Assembly: GCF_051857475.1 (NCBI RefSeq)
Contig: NZ_JBPZGZ010000001.1
Coordinates: 806,001-870,000, forward strand
Source of the DNA: Pelomonas sp051857475
GTDB lineage: Bacteria; Pseudomonadota; Gammaproteobacteria; Burkholderiales; Burkholderiaceae_C
DNA length: 64,000 nucleotides
Reading direction: 5' to 3'
In this document: piece after piece, positions 24,770 through 32,816 of the stretch
Numbering within the stretch: the stretch's first letter is position 1
Layout: each line of letters starts with the position of its first letter
The notes under the pieces: generated by a model
The model's database searches: none
The model's input: the letters and a program-made list of their open reading frames with translations, nothing else
What the model was told of the DNA's origin: nothing
Translations under genes and position numbers: made by a program

Positions 24770-25402
24770 TCAGCTTTCGAACTGGGCGCGCTCATCGGCG
24801 CGGCGGGCTACAAGGCCCTGGTTGACGACGTTGCTTGCATAGACCCAGCGGCCGAACTCGTCGCCGGCATTGAGGTCCATGGCGTTGATGCGGCGGACCA
24901 AAGTACTCCGCGCGAAGGCGCCGGCCCCGACGTTGAAAGCGAACGACACGAGGGCGTCAAACTGGGATTGGTTGACCGGCGCCGTGATGGCCGCGCGCAC
25001 CGCGTCCACGGCCCAGCCGACATCGGACGCGAGGAGCTGGGCGCCCTGCTCTGCCGTGATGACGCCGAAGCTTTCACCGTCGCGGATCAGGTGGCCGTAG
25101 CCGATGGAATAGCCCTTGTGGTCGGGGTAGGCCGTCGCGCTGAAGCCCTCGCGGCGCATGATCGCGGCGAGGCCGTCTTGGCTGAGGGTGGACGGGTTGC
25201 CCCAGGTGCTGGCCGTCACGGCGCTTTGCGCCTGGGTGAACAGGCCGGGAATGTCGGTCCAACCGCCCTCCCCGTCGCCCGTGGACACGTCGCCGCCGCC
25301 GCTGCCTTCGGAAAGGTCGAGCACAGGCTGACGGCGCAGGTTGACGTAGGCCACCGCGCCCAGGGCAATGGCCGCCGCGATCAGAGTGGGGTCGAGCTTC
25401 AT
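24770..25402 (-). CDS. Membrane-anchored GH24-type lysozyme (phage endolysin)
   Basis: The 210-residue protein (ATG 25402, ATGA overlap with the previous stop) has an N-terminal transmembrane helix (LIAAAIALGAVAYVNL). After a Gly/Ser-rich linker comes a T4-lysozyme-type domain. The catalytic region is RREGFSATAYPDHKGYSIGYGHL in parts: Glu85 in RREGF, Asp94 in YPDHKG and Ser99 in YSIGYGH, where T4 lysozyme has Thr. It degrades peptidoglycan. Because it is anchored and encoded among virion genes, it could work at entry as well as at lysis. Confidence 0.88.
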   Translation of the reverse strand: MKLDPTLIAAAIALGAVAYVNLRRQPVLDLSEGSGGGDVSTGDGEGGWTDIPGLFTQAQSAVTASTWGNPSTLSQDGLAAIMRREGFSATAYPDHKGYSIGYGHLIRDGESFGVITAEQGAQLLASDVGWAVDAVRAAITAPVNQSQFDALVSFAFNVGAGAFARSTLVRRINAMDLNAGDEFGRWVYASNVVNQGLVARRADERAQFES

Positions 25403-25740
25403 CCTGCGATGCCCAGCCACACCAGTGACGAATCCGTCAGCACCGTGGCGTTGTAGGTAAAGAGGTTCAGCTGAGATGTGCTGACCGGCTGCGTGACGGC
25501 GTTGAATGGCGACCGCGATGCGCCGCTTGCCGCGTGATCAACGATGACCGTCACATAGTCCTGGTCCACCATGGCCGAGGTCAGGTTGATGGCGTAGTTG
25601 CCGGCCGAGTTGCGCACGACGGACGAGACGCCGGCCGCCTTGACGATGGCGCCAGTACCGCCGCGAAACAGCACCCAGGCCCGGACGTTCAGGCCAAAGG
25701 GGATTCCGCCCGAGCTGGTGATTGCTGGAGAGCCGGCCAT
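25399..25740 (-). CDS. Spike/receptor-binding-like protein
   Basis: A 113-residue protein with GLNVRAWVLFRGGTGAIVKA then GVSSVVRNSAGNYAINLTSAM. This is the AWV-F-G...SGNVSSVTRNGTGDYTVNF-type repeat that is widespread in phage tail-fibre and spike tips. It may form the receptor-binding part of the virion spike. The stop overlaps the lysozyme start. Confidence 0.65.
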   Translation of the reverse strand: MAGSPAITSSGGIPFGLNVRAWVLFRGGTGAIVKAAGVSSVVRNSAGNYAINLTSAMVDQDYVTVIVDHAASGASRSPFNAVTQPVSTSQLNLFTYNATVLTDSSLVWLGIAG

Positions 25741-25743
25741 GGG

Positions 25744-26316
25744 TCAGCCTTCCACGACGGTTACCAGGGCGTTTGCCGCGTCGCCGATGACCTGCCAAGC
25801 GTTCGTCACGCCGATGGCATCCCATTCCCAGAATCCGCCCGGACCCACCTTGATGCAGGGCACCGTGCCCACCGCCGCCGTAACGCCATTGCGGAGCCAG
25901 ATGGTCGCGGTTGGGTGCTGGTTCTGCACCATGAGGTATTGCCGCGCCGCGTTAGCAGCGATCAGCTGACCCGACGACGTTGCCACGCCCGGCGCCGAGT
26001 GGCTGAGGGACGAAACCTGCGGGTTCTTCGTCGCCGTGATGACCGTGTTAGTCACCGGGGCGTTGAGAAACGCTTCGTCACTGATGACCAGGGTCACCGT
26101 GTTGGACGCGCCGGACTGGTCGGTGACGCTGAGGAAGCCGAACGGGGTCTTTTCCTTGCCGTCGCCGACGATGCACTGATCGAGGTTGTCGGTCTCGTTC
26201 TGGACCCGCACCGGGCCGCTGCAAGCCAGGATGCGCCAGAAGCGCCCCACGACCTGCTGGCGCCAGTTCTGGCCGGCGCCAATGGTGAACGTGTATTTGG
26301 TGGTTGCCGTGGTCAT
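25744..26316 (-). CDS. Phage structural protein, beta-rich (190 residues)
   Basis: The protein starts MTTATTKYTFTIGAGQNWRQ and is composed of alternating beta-like segments, including a conspicuous QYLMVQNQHPTATIWLRNGV near residue 128. There is no signal peptide or membrane helix. By position, next to the spike-like gene, it may be a penton or spike-base protein. It overlaps the upstream gene by 4 bases. Confidence 0.6.
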   Translation of the reverse strand: MTTATTKYTFTIGAGQNWRQQVVGRFWRILACSGPVRVQNETDNLDQCIVGDGKEKTPFGFLSVTDQSGASNTVTLVISDEAFLNAPVTNTVITATKNPQVSSLSHSAPGVATSSGQLIAANAARQYLMVQNQHPTATIWLRNGVTAAVGTVPCIKVGPGGFWEWDAIGVTNAWQVIGDAANALVTVVEG

Positions 26317-26948
26317 TTGCGAGTCGCCATGAATGCCACGAAGAGCGCGCCGCCAATGGCGAGCATCGTGATCGTGTCGGTCATCGAGCCCCGGCCCTTG
26401 GCATCGGCGAAGGCCCGTTCCACGGCGCTTGCCGTGCTGTTGAGGCTGTCCACCACGGTCCGCGTCGAGTCGGTCGAGGCCTTCAGCGCCTTGTCAAAAG
26501 CGCTGGAAATGGCCGACTGGCTTTCGGCCTGGGCCTGCTTGGCAAAGCCGAGCGCCGAGTCAACCGTGTCAGAGCCGAATGCAAGGGCCTTCGAGCCAAA
26601 GCCGAGGGCCGAGTCGCCGAACTTGAAGGCCGCCGAGACGGTCTTGTCGGTGCTGTCAAAGGCCTTGCCGATGGCGCCGCCGTCCAGCACCTGATACGAC
26701 GAATTGCCGCTGTTGGTGTTGCTGACGTTGCCGCTGTCGCGGGTGTAGAAGCTTGAGCTGGTGGAGTTGTCCACCGAGCCACTGCCGATCACGCCGTAAC
26801 CCGCGTCCTGCACCGACCGGTTGTCGTTGTAGGTGCTGTTCGTCGTGGTCTCGGTCTGGCTTTGCTTGTCGGCCTTGATGAAGCCGCCCTGCACGTCGGT
26901 GGACCCACCGCCGAGGAGGCCGCCCAGCAATCCGGAGAAGAGTCCCAT
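26313..26948 (-). CDS. Ser/Asn-rich phage protein with C-terminal membrane anchor
   Basis: A 211-residue protein. The N-terminus is a Gly/Leu-rich amphipathic segment (MGLFSGLLGGLLGGGSTD). The middle is rich in Ser, Asn and Thr, then comes an Ala/Ser helical region with repeated AxxFGxxxLGFGSKAL-like turns. The C-terminus ends in a transmembrane helix (TITMLAIGGALFVAFMATRK). It is likely a virion membrane protein. Confidence 0.6.
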   Translation of the reverse strand: MGLFSGLLGGLLGGGSTDVQGGFIKADKQSQTETTTNSTYNDNRSVQDAGYGVIGSGSVDNSTSSSFYTRDSGNVSNTNSGNSSYQVLDGGAIGKAFDSTDKTVSAAFKFGDSALGFGSKALAFGSDTVDSALGFAKQAQAESQSAISSAFDKALKASTDSTRTVVDSLNSTASAVERAFADAKGRGSMTDTITMLAIGGALFVAFMATRK

Positions 26949-26957
26949 GGGGGCGCC

Positions 26958-27317
26958 TTATTTGAGGAGGTACAGCGCGAGGCCGCCGATCAGTAGCCAG
27001 GGCAGCAGGTCGCCGCCCTGCCCTGCGCCGAAGCCGGGCATTGCGGGGATGGAGCTGACCGCGCTGGGCGTGACGGCGCCGGACTGGTTGAGGCCGCCGG
27101 ACTTGCCGCCGGTTGCCCGGCTGCTGCCCGTGCTGACGGTCCAGCCCGAGCCATCGAAGGCCGAGCGGGCATCAACCCAGGCCGAGGCCTGATTCGTGCC
27201 CGCCAGGGCCTGGGCGCCTAGGTCGGTGGCCGCGCCAGCGGCTGCACCGATGGCAGTGCCCCACGGCCCGAACGCGGACCCGGCCTGCATGCCGAGCTGG
27301 ACGTTGCTGCTTGCCAT
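26958..27317 (-). CDS. Phage protein with C-terminal membrane helix (119 residues)
   Basis: From ATG 27317 the product starts MASSNVQLGMQAGSAFGPWG and has an Ala/Gly-rich helix (TAIGAAAGAATDLGAQAL). It ends with LLPWLLIGGLALYLLK, a C-terminal anchor. Similar Gly/Ala helix plus tail-anchor architecture is seen in its neighbours. Function unknown, probably virion-associated. Confidence 0.6.
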   Translation of the reverse strand: MASSNVQLGMQAGSAFGPWGTAIGAAAGAATDLGAQALAGTNQASAWVDARSAFDGSGWTVSTGSSRATGGKSGGLNQSGAVTPSAVSSIPAMPGFGAGQGGDLLPWLLIGGLALYLLK

Positions 27318-27318
27318 G

Positions 27319-27612
27319 TCACTTGAGGAACATGTAGGCGGCAACCGCCGCCAGCAGCCACAGCACCTCAGGCGAGGACGTGCGGATGCCGGCGCTGGTG
27401 GCCGTGGCCGAGGCCTGGACGTAGACCGGCTGACCCTCGCGGGCAGTCATGCCGTTGGGGCTTTGCGAGACGAACTGGCCGGACGGGTTGCCGGCCCAGT
27501 AGTCGGCATCGGCGTAGGTCTGGTCCGCCGTCGCGCCGGCCAGCAGGGAGACGAAGTTGCGGATAGGCCGCAACGTGTCTTGCTGCTGAGTGACGGTGAC
27601 GACTTGCACCAT
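27319..27612 (-). CDS. Phage protein with C-terminal membrane helix (97 residues)
   Basis: The start chosen is ATG 27612, one base after the capsid gene stop codon. A polar N-terminal part (QYDTLRPIRNF-like segment, SQSPNGMTAREGQPVYVQAS) is followed by a tail anchor VLWLLAAVAAYMFLK. It is directly downstream of the capsid gene and may be a minor capsid-membrane linker. Confidence 0.6.
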   Translation of the reverse strand: MVQVVTVTQQQDTLRPIRNFVSLLAGATADQTYADADYWAGNPSGQFVSQSPNGMTAREGQPVYVQASATATSAGIRTSSPEVLWLLAAVAAYMFLK

Positions 27613-27613
27613 G

Positions 27614-28456
27614 TCAGTACGCGCCCAGCGGCAGCAGTTCTTCGGTCTCGATGGTGATCGTTTCACCAGCGCTGAAGGTGCCGTAGAACTGGGCCGAGCG
27701 GACGCCGACGCTCGGTCGGGTGTCCCACACGCGGCCGGTCATCTGGCCGTCCTGCACCGGGTCGAAAACCACCAGATTGGCCTGCGGCACCTTGCCGTTG
27801 TCCTTCTGGGCGTTCTCGTTCTGGAGCTTGGTGAGCTCATGCTCGGCGATGCCCTCGCGGACCGTCTTCAGCGCCGTCATGTTGGCGCTGTAGAAGTACA
27901 GCCGGCGATAGGTCGAGCCGCCGCCGGCCGGGTCCATGTGGGGGATGGGCAGGGCATAGGTGCCCGAGCCCGGCGCTGTGTACAGCAGGCGATGGCGGCG
28001 CACCATGAGGCCGCGGATGCCTTGTTCGTTGGGGTCATCGCTCGGGGGCGACACGTCGGCGAAGCCCACCAGGGTCGGCGCGGTGGCGCCGGCAATGGTG
28101 ATTTCCAGTCGCAGACTCGTGATACCCGAGCCGACCGAGCAATCGATCGCGCCGGCTTGTCGGGCGTTGACCGTGACGGCCTTGCGGTCCATGAAGTCGA
28201 GCTTCAGGATCGTGACATCTGACGTGCCGGCGTTGTACAGGTTGGCCGAGTCCAGCTTGCTGCCGTCAGTCTCGAAAATCACCTTGCCGTTCGCCTTCAG
28301 GGCGAGGTAGGTGATCATCGACTTCGTGAACGTGGTGCCGCCGAGCGTGAAGGTGAACTTCTCGATGACGGAGCCGAGGAACTTCGCGAGGTCGCAGATG
28401 GCGACGCCGGTCGCGACAACGTTCTGAAACGGATCGAGGGGGACTTGCTTTTGCAT
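27614..28456 (-). CDS. Probable major capsid protein, PM2 P2-like double jelly roll
   Basis: A 280-residue protein without signal peptide or membrane helix, close to the 269 residues of PM2 P2. It consists of two halves rich in beta-strand-like segments. The first (FTLGGTTFTKSMITYLALKA, FETDGSKLDSANLYN) resembles the P2 N-terminal domain. The second contains TYALPIPHMDPAGGGSTYRR followed by LYFYSANMTALKTVREG. It is the largest protein of the late operon and sits where the capsid gene is expected. I recall only a loose resemblance to P2; a structure prediction would settle it. Confidence 0.68.
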   Translation of the reverse strand: MQKQVPLDPFQNVVATGVAICDLAKFLGSVIEKFTFTLGGTTFTKSMITYLALKANGKVIFETDGSKLDSANLYNAGTSDVTILKLDFMDRKAVTVNARQAGAIDCSVGSGITSLRLEITIAGATAPTLVGFADVSPPSDDPNEQGIRGLMVRRHRLLYTAPGSGTYALPIPHMDPAGGGSTYRRLYFYSANMTALKTVREGIAEHELTKLQNENAQKDNGKVPQANLVVFDPVQDGQMTGRVWDTRPSVGVRSAQFYGTFSAGETITIETEELLPLGAY

Positions 28457-28470
28457 GGTGCCGCCTCGCC

Positions 28471-28626
28471 TTAGATCACGTCTTTGACGTAGGGGATTTG
28501 GCCCGCGGCGATGGTGCCGGCGACGCCCAGGACCATCGCCTTGACGCGCTGGTCAGGCACGAAGCGATACAGGGCGTAGAGGATGGCGGCCGGGATGGCC
28601 AGCTTGGTCAGGTTGGAGAGGTCCAC
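28471..28626 (-). CDS. 51-residue phage membrane protein
   Basis: GTG 28626 follows AGGAAA at a good distance; an upstream in-frame extension to 28704 would run into the terminator region and is unlikely. The product is VDLSNLTKLAIPAAILYALY, then RFVPDQRVKAMVLGVAGTIAAGQIP, with two hydrophobic segments. It is the first gene of the late operon, just ahead of the capsid gene. Confidence 0.6.
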   Translation of the reverse strand: MDLSNLTKLAIPAAILYALYRFVPDQRVKAMVLGVAGTIAAGQIPYVKDVI

Positions 28627-28708
28627 GATGGTTTCCTGAGGGGGTGTTTGGGGGTTGCTGTGCGAACGGTTCGCAGTGGGCAACCCGGGGCACCTCAGGC
28701 GCAAAAAA

Positions 28709-28743
28709 CGCCCCTAAGGGGCAGTCCCTTAGGGGCGTGTTTT
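28709..28743. terminator. Strong bidirectional terminator between early and late phage modules
   Basis: CGCCCCTAAGGG (28709-28720) and CCCTTAGGGGCG (28726-28737) form a perfect 12-bp stem with loop GCAGT, with AAAAAA on one side and TGTTTT on the other. The stop codon of the ATPase gene lies in the stem. It divides the replication/packaging genes from the structural operon, so the structural genes need their own promoter or read-through. Confidence 0.9.
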
Positions 28744-29385
28744 GGCGGGCTTCACAGCCGGCTTTTTTCGTGAAAAAGACAACACGCCGCGCGCAACCTC
28801 AGGGGCATCCGCGCGCTTTTCGATCCAGTGCAGATCGGGCAGCGTCGCCAGTTCCTTAGGCTGAATCCCCCACATCGCGGCGAGCTGGCGGGCGTCGCTG
28901 GCATAGCCCAGGCGGCCCGCGTGGATGACATCGCAGTTACCCAGGAACGACTTATCGACCTCGGGCGGGCGCTGGCTTGCCGCGAGGATCGAAAGCGACT
29001 TGGTTCCGTTGTCATAGCTGCGGCCGACGTTGACGCACTTGCGCCATGCCGGCGGGGCCTTGTTGGCCTTCGTCACCTCGGCCAGTTCGTCGACGAACAT
29101 GAGCAGATTCCCCTCCCGCCAAGCGAGCCGGCAGAAGGCCTCAAACTGCTCGTGCGGATCGTGGTCAGGGCTGACCAGATAGCGCGCCGTGAACTGAGGT
29201 CGGGTGCATGCCGCGACGAAGGCGGCCCAGTCCGCATAGGCCTTGCCGACATCGCTTAGCCCGTCGTCGTGCTTGTAGTCCCAGACCATCACGCGCTTGC
29301 TGCCGCTGGCCTTGATCCACTGCTTGCACCATGCCGTTTTTCCTGTGCCCCGGGCACCCGTCGCGAAGGCCGCGAGGGCCTTCAC
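28729..29385 (-). CDS. P-loop packaging-type ATPase (PM2 P9-like)
   Basis: The 218-residue ATPase has Walker A GARGTGKT at residues 10-17 and Walker B NLLMFVDELAE around residue 90. A sensor-like motif (SILAASQRPPEVDK) follows. The short single-domain layout matches the A32/FtsK-like genome-packaging ATPases of membrane-containing phages and the Zot-like ATPases of filamentous phages. It lacks the membrane helix and Cys-rich tail of Zot. Start GTG 29385 overlaps the previous gene by 4 bases. The last codons form part of a terminator stem. Confidence 0.82.
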   Translation of the reverse strand: MKALAAFATGARGTGKTAWCKQWIKASGSKRVMVWDYKHDDGLSDVGKAYADWAAFVAACTRPQFTARYLVSPDHDPHEQFEAFCRLAWREGNLLMFVDELAEVTKANKAPPAWRKCVNVGRSYDNGTKSLSILAASQRPPEVDKSFLGNCDVIHAGRLGYASDARQLAAMWGIQPKELATLPDLHWIEKRADAPEVARGVLSFSRKKPAVKPAKTRP

Positions 29386-29828
29386 GAGGGGCCGGCCGAG
29401 CCGTCGCCGGCCGGCATTTCGATGGTGCGGCGATGCTGCTCAACCGCCTGCATGTAGCCCAGGCCCAGCGGCAGGCAGGCAAGGCCCAGCGCGACCAGCT
29501 CGGGCGAGCTGCCGAGCAGGCCCATCAAGGCGCCCATGTGTCTTTCGAGCAGCGGCAACGCGGCCTCAGCCGGCCCGTTCAGCACGGCATCCGACCAGTG
29601 TTCCCGAATCTCGGGCAGGCGCCGGGCGATCAGCGTTCGCGCCGTCTTCAGGAGGCCGACGAGGACATGCTGCATGCCCGCTTTGAGCATTTCCGCTTGC
29701 CGGTCGGCCTGGGCCTGTTCATGCGCCTGCTGGGCTTCGTTGGCGGCAGCGTCGGCCTGCGCCTGGCCGCCGGTCGGGGTGAATGTGATTGCGGCGAGGT
29801 CATCGCCGGGGGTGTCGTCGCGGCTCAT
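29382..29828 (-). CDS. Phage protein with helical region and hydrophobic C-terminal part (148 residues)
   Basis: An acidic, Ala/Gln-rich N-terminal half with coiled-coil character (ADAAANEAQQAHEQAQADRQ) is followed by basic helices and a hydrophobic stretch (LVALGLACLPLGLGYMQAV) near residue 115. It overlaps both neighbours by 4 bases. Its tight coupling to the ATPase suggests a membrane partner of that ATPase. No family recognised. Confidence 0.6.
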   Translation of the reverse strand: MSRDDTPGDDLAAITFTPTGGQAQADAAANEAQQAHEQAQADRQAEMLKAGMQHVLVGLLKTARTLIARRLPEIREHWSDAVLNGPAEAALPLLERHMGALMGLLGSSPELVALGLACLPLGLGYMQAVEQHRRTIEMPAGDGSAGPS

Positions 29829-30124
29829 AGGCCTCCCAGGGAGAAGACGGAATTGACTGCCTTTGCAGGCGGCGCTGGCGCGGTCTCAGGGGCCGGCGGG
29901 GGCGATGCCTTAGGGACATGCTCCGGGGCCGGTTCGTCGAGTCGCTTCGTGATGGTGGCGAGGGCCTTTCTCGCGGCCGGACTACCCATTGGCATGTAGC
30001 CGCTGAGGTCGCAGGCGTCGCATTGGAAAGACAACTTGCCCCCGCTGGTCTCTCGGTACATGACCGATTCGGCGCAGCAGGGGCAAGCCCCGCGCCCCAC
30101 CTTTTCAGATACGGCGCGGACCAT
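29825..30124 (-). CDS. Zinc-ribbon protein of the phage
   Basis: A 99-residue protein with CPCC near residue 14 and CDAC near residue 35, a four-Cys zinc ribbon. A Pro/Ala-rich tail (PEHVPKASPPPAPETAPAPP) follows. Zinc ribbons of this size occur in phage transcription or replication accessory proteins. It lies between the 57-residue gene and the ATPase module, with an ATGA overlap to the latter. Confidence 0.65.
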   Translation of the reverse strand: MVRAVSEKVGRGACPCCAESVMYRETSGGKLSFQCDACDLSGYMPMGSPAARKALATITKRLDEPAPEHVPKASPPPAPETAPAPPAKAVNSVFSLGGL

Positions 30125-30127
30125 GGC

Positions 30128-30301
30128 TTAGGCCAGGGCTTGGAGGTCAGCGATCAGCACGCGCTCGGGCTCGCCGCCCGCATCGAACTTCACGACGACC
30201 GCATCGGGGTCGGTGGCCGTGGTGCTGAAGACGGTGCCGGCTTCACCGAAGCGGGCGTGGTCGGGGTTCTTGACCTTGACGGATTGCCAAACGGAGAACA
30301 T
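30128..30301 (-). CDS. 57-residue protein nested at the end of rep
   Basis: From ATG 30301 the product reads MFSVWQSVKVKNPDHARFGE then AGTVFSTTATDPDAVVVKFD, ending in LIADLQALA. It is a small beta-rich protein that resembles KOW/SH3-like domains in outline. It overlaps the 3' part of the rep frame (which ends at 30190) in another reading frame. The next gene starts 3 bases after its stop. Similar small proteins follow Rep in filamentous phages; I infer a role in DNA binding, weakly. Confidence 0.55.
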   Translation of the reverse strand: MFSVWQSVKVKNPDHARFGEAGTVFSTTATDPDAVVVKFDAGGEPERVLIADLQALA

Positions 30302-32091
30302 AGGGGTTCACTTTCAAAGGTTGGACCCCCCGGCCCCCGATTCATGACGGCCCCGACGATGCCGGAGCCCCACAGCGCGGCGATGCCGCCGGCCTGCTGC
30401 GTACAGTTATTGACACGGGTCCAAGGCTGCGCGCGCTTCGCGCTTGCAAAGCCGGCCCGGCGGGTTGCCGCCATGGCCTTGTCGCCTTGTCCCCATGTGC
30501 CACGCGGACGCCATTGGCGCCGCTCAGATTCGAAGACACGCGGCCCGCCCAGGCGGTCGCGCACGCCGACGATTCGCAGGGCCGGCACGGCGCCATAACG
30601 GCCCTCGCGCAGCTCTTCGACGCCGGCAATCTCGATGCGATAGGCACGGCCCACCATGGCGCCGCCCTGGGCTTCCATGTAGCGCCGCCAGCAGGCACGC
30701 CGGCCGCCGTCGCGGTTGACCGCTTCCAGCGCTTCCTGCACCGCGTATGAGGCGCCCTGTGCGGCGGGCTCCGAAACCCGCCGCAGCTCGCGCCACACAG
30801 TGACCGGAGGCTGACCAATGGCCTGAAATTGCCTGATTCGATGCTCGGACGCCCAGGCTTCCACGCGCTTCGCGCTGCCGCCGATGGCGTCGACCTGCTG
30901 GCCCTGCTCTTCGTCGCGGTGGCCTTCAACGCCCACGGCGCCGGCATCGTCAATGCCCTTGGAGATGTACTTCGCGACGTAGCCGGCGGCACCGCCCTTG
31001 TCCAGCGGCTTGAACTTCACCCGGTGTTCCTCGGCGCCGGCTTCGTCGCCATCCTCGGCCAGCCAGTGCGCGCGCATGATGGCTTGCAGCTTGTCCAGCT
31101 CGGCCGGCGGCGCCCACAGGAGCATGTGCCAGTGCGGGCACCCGTCTTGATGTGGCTCCGCCACCCGGTAGCCGAAGACGGAGACGCGCGCACGGGCCAG
31201 GGCAGCGCGGGTGCGCGCCCAGGTCTTGCAGAGCCAGCGCTGAGCATCGGCCGGCGCGTTCGGCCGCTGTGGGCCGTAGTCGCCAGCACCGGGCGACGAC
31301 TCGCCGCCCGTGTATTTGTGGTTGCGCCCTGCCGCCGAGTGAAACCGACTGGGGGCCGTGTTGGTCGTGAACAGGCCAGCCATGCCGCGCGCCTCTGCCC
31401 ACAGCTCGGCGCCCTTGATGCGGGTCATCAACTCGCCGCGCCGGATCGCCTTGTTTGCCACGCTGGCCTTGACCGCTGCGGCGAGGGTGATCTTGTTCCC
31501 TTCGTCGTCTTCAATCTCGGTCCGCTCAAGCATGGCCTTGTTGCTGGCGCGCTGGGCCTCATGCCGGCGTGCCGTGTCGTCGGTGACGTACACCTGCCGC
31601 CCCTTGCCGAGCTGGCCGTTGAAGGCCGCGCGCGCCTCGCGCGCCTGCCCGGCAGCGCGGCGCACCTGACGGCGCCACCAGTAGGGGCAGCAAACGCGCT
31701 TGACGGCGGCGCGCAGGCCGTCAGCGTCGCCGCACTTGACCGGCGGCAGCTCGGCCTGAAGCGGCCGGACCTGCGCGGCAAGCCACGCCAGCGAGACGGG
31801 CTCGCAGAGGTCGCCGATGCGGTCCAGCATGATGCCGGCCCGGATGCGGGCGAGGTCGCGCAGCACGGAGTCCGGCGCGTCCGGGTCCACCGGGGCCAGC
31901 GCGCGCTGCATGCCCAGCTGGGCCATGGATTCGCGGGCGGCATGCTCGGCGCGACGGCGGCGCGGCGCGTCGGCCGTCCACATGGCCCAGGCGATGAAGG
32001 CCGTCTTGTGGCCGGCGCGGCGCGCTGCCTTTACGTCGGAGGGCTTCGCGCCCAGAAGCTCGAGCTTCCGGCGCGGGCTGAGGTTCAGCAC
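30190..32091 (-). CDS. GPA-type HUH replication initiator (rolling circle)
   Basis: The 633-residue protein carries the HUH motif His320-Trp-His322 in GCPHWHMLLW. The two catalytic tyrosines are Tyr371 and Tyr375 in GYVAKYISKG, the signature of superfamily I (phiX174 A, P2 A, PM2 P12). The length is practically that of PM2 P12. It nicks one strand at the phage origin and stays covalently bound while rolling-circle replication proceeds. The start is GTG 32091. The last ~37 codons overlap the 57-residue gene in another frame and look low-complexity (SRSRTPTTPASVKPAPSS), so the functional end may be earlier. Confidence 0.92.
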   Translation of the reverse strand: MLNLSPRRKLELLGAKPSDVKAARRAGHKTAFIAWAMWTADAPRRRRAEHAARESMAQLGMQRALAPVDPDAPDSVLRDLARIRAGIMLDRIGDLCEPVSLAWLAAQVRPLQAELPPVKCGDADGLRAAVKRVCCPYWWRRQVRRAAGQAREARAAFNGQLGKGRQVYVTDDTARRHEAQRASNKAMLERTEIEDDEGNKITLAAAVKASVANKAIRRGELMTRIKGAELWAEARGMAGLFTTNTAPSRFHSAAGRNHKYTGGESSPGAGDYGPQRPNAPADAQRWLCKTWARTRAALARARVSVFGYRVAEPHQDGCPHWHMLLWAPPAELDKLQAIMRAHWLAEDGDEAGAEEHRVKFKPLDKGGAAGYVAKYISKGIDDAGAVGVEGHRDEEQGQQVDAIGGSAKRVEAWASEHRIRQFQAIGQPPVTVWRELRRVSEPAAQGASYAVQEALEAVNRDGGRRACWRRYMEAQGGAMVGRAYRIEIAGVEELREGRYGAVPALRIVGVRDRLGGPRVFESERRQWRPRGTWGQGDKAMAATRRAGFASAKRAQPWTRVNNCTQQAGGIAALWGSGIVGAVMNRGPGGPTFESEPLCSPFGNPSRSRTPTTPASVKPAPSSAPRPPTPMRSS

Positions 32092-32092
32092 G

Positions 32093-32209
32093 TCAGCCGG
32101 CCGACTTCACGCGACCGCAGGCGCAGCAGCGATAGCCCACGACGCCTTGCAGCCAGCCCTTGCCCCAGATGGGCGCCCAGCGATGTTCATTGCCCCGGCA
32201 GCGACGCAT
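32093..32209 (-). CDS. 38-residue Cys-rich phage peptide
   Basis: The start ATG 32209 shares its A with the previous stop (TGATG). The product is MRRCRGNEHRWAPIWGKGWL, then QGVVGYRCCACGRVKSAG. Its Cys/His pattern (CRGNEH and CCAC) suggests a single zinc site. It ends 2 bases before rep, so it would be translated together with it. It may assist replication. Confidence 0.5.
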   Translation of the reverse strand: MRRCRGNEHRWAPIWGKGWLQGVVGYRCCACGRVKSAG

Positions 32210-32574
32210 CACCACCCCAGGCAGTCGCCGCCCTTGAGCCCGCGCAGCAGCTCGGCGGCCGTGGCCGCGATGCTGGTCTGATCGCCGGGACCGAAGGCAT
32301 CCCAGGGCAGGCGCGCCCTGGTGGCCGCGTCGCCCTCGGTCTTGGCTCCGAGGTTGACCAGCAGCGTTCGCACGCGCAGCGGGCATTCCTGCCACCAGCG
32401 CGCGGGCGCCGTCATGACGCCGGCCTTCTTGCGGGCGTCCTGGGCGTCGAGGATGGATGCCTTCGACTTCAGCACCGCGAACTCACGCGCGCTCAGGCCC
32501 AGGGCCGCAGCCTCAGCAGCGAAGGCGAAGCCCTGGGCCGCCTGGGCGACTTGATGGGGGATGGGGCCGCTCAT
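32209..32574 (-). CDS. Early phage protein, unknown (121 residues)
   Basis: A soluble Ala-rich helical protein beginning MSGPIPHQVAQAAQGFAFAA. It includes LSAREFAVLKSKASILDAQDARKK, which could be a DNA-binding helix pair, and a Trp-rich turn (ARWWQECPLRVRTLL). It is the last gene before the rep module, with 2 bases between it and its upstream neighbour. Function unknown. Confidence 0.55.
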   Translation of the reverse strand: MSGPIPHQVAQAAQGFAFAAEAAALGLSAREFAVLKSKASILDAQDARKKAGVMTAPARWWQECPLRVRTLLVNLGAKTEGDAATRARLPWDAFGPGDQTSIAATAAELLRGLKGGDCLGW

Positions 32575-32576
32575 GG

Positions 32577-32816
32577 TCAGAAGCCTCCTTCGTGGGCGTC
32601 GCGGAGGGCTTCCACCGCCGCTTCATGCTGTAGGAGCACCTGCGCTGCCGCCGTTGGAATGTGCGTGCCGGCGCCCAGGGCGAGGGCTTGCAGGCGCAGG
32701 CCGGCCGACGTGCCGAGCTGGAGCACCTGCAAGACGTGGACGAGGTTGCGCAGCTCGATTGCCACGTCGAGCAGGCCGGAGGCGCACGCGCCTTGATCGT
32801 CGCTGCGGGCGTTCAT
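32577..32816 (-). CDS. Small early phage protein (79 residues)
   Basis: The start ATG 32816 overlaps the previous stop by 4 bases. The protein is helical, with Leu at heptad-like spacing (LLDVAIELRNLVHVLQVLQL), so it may dimerise. No motif for a specific role is visible. Confidence 0.55.
   Translation of the reverse strand: MNARSDDQGACASGLLDVAIELRNLVHVLQVLQLGTSAGLRLQALALGAGTHIPTAAAQVLLQHEAAVEALRDAHEGGF

Noticed and set aside
28729..29385. Calling the prophage ATPase a Zot protein
   Set aside because: It lacks the membrane helix and the Cys-rich periplasmic tail that the true Zot fragment at 36061-36410 shows, and it sits with a GPA-type Rep and capsid-like gene.
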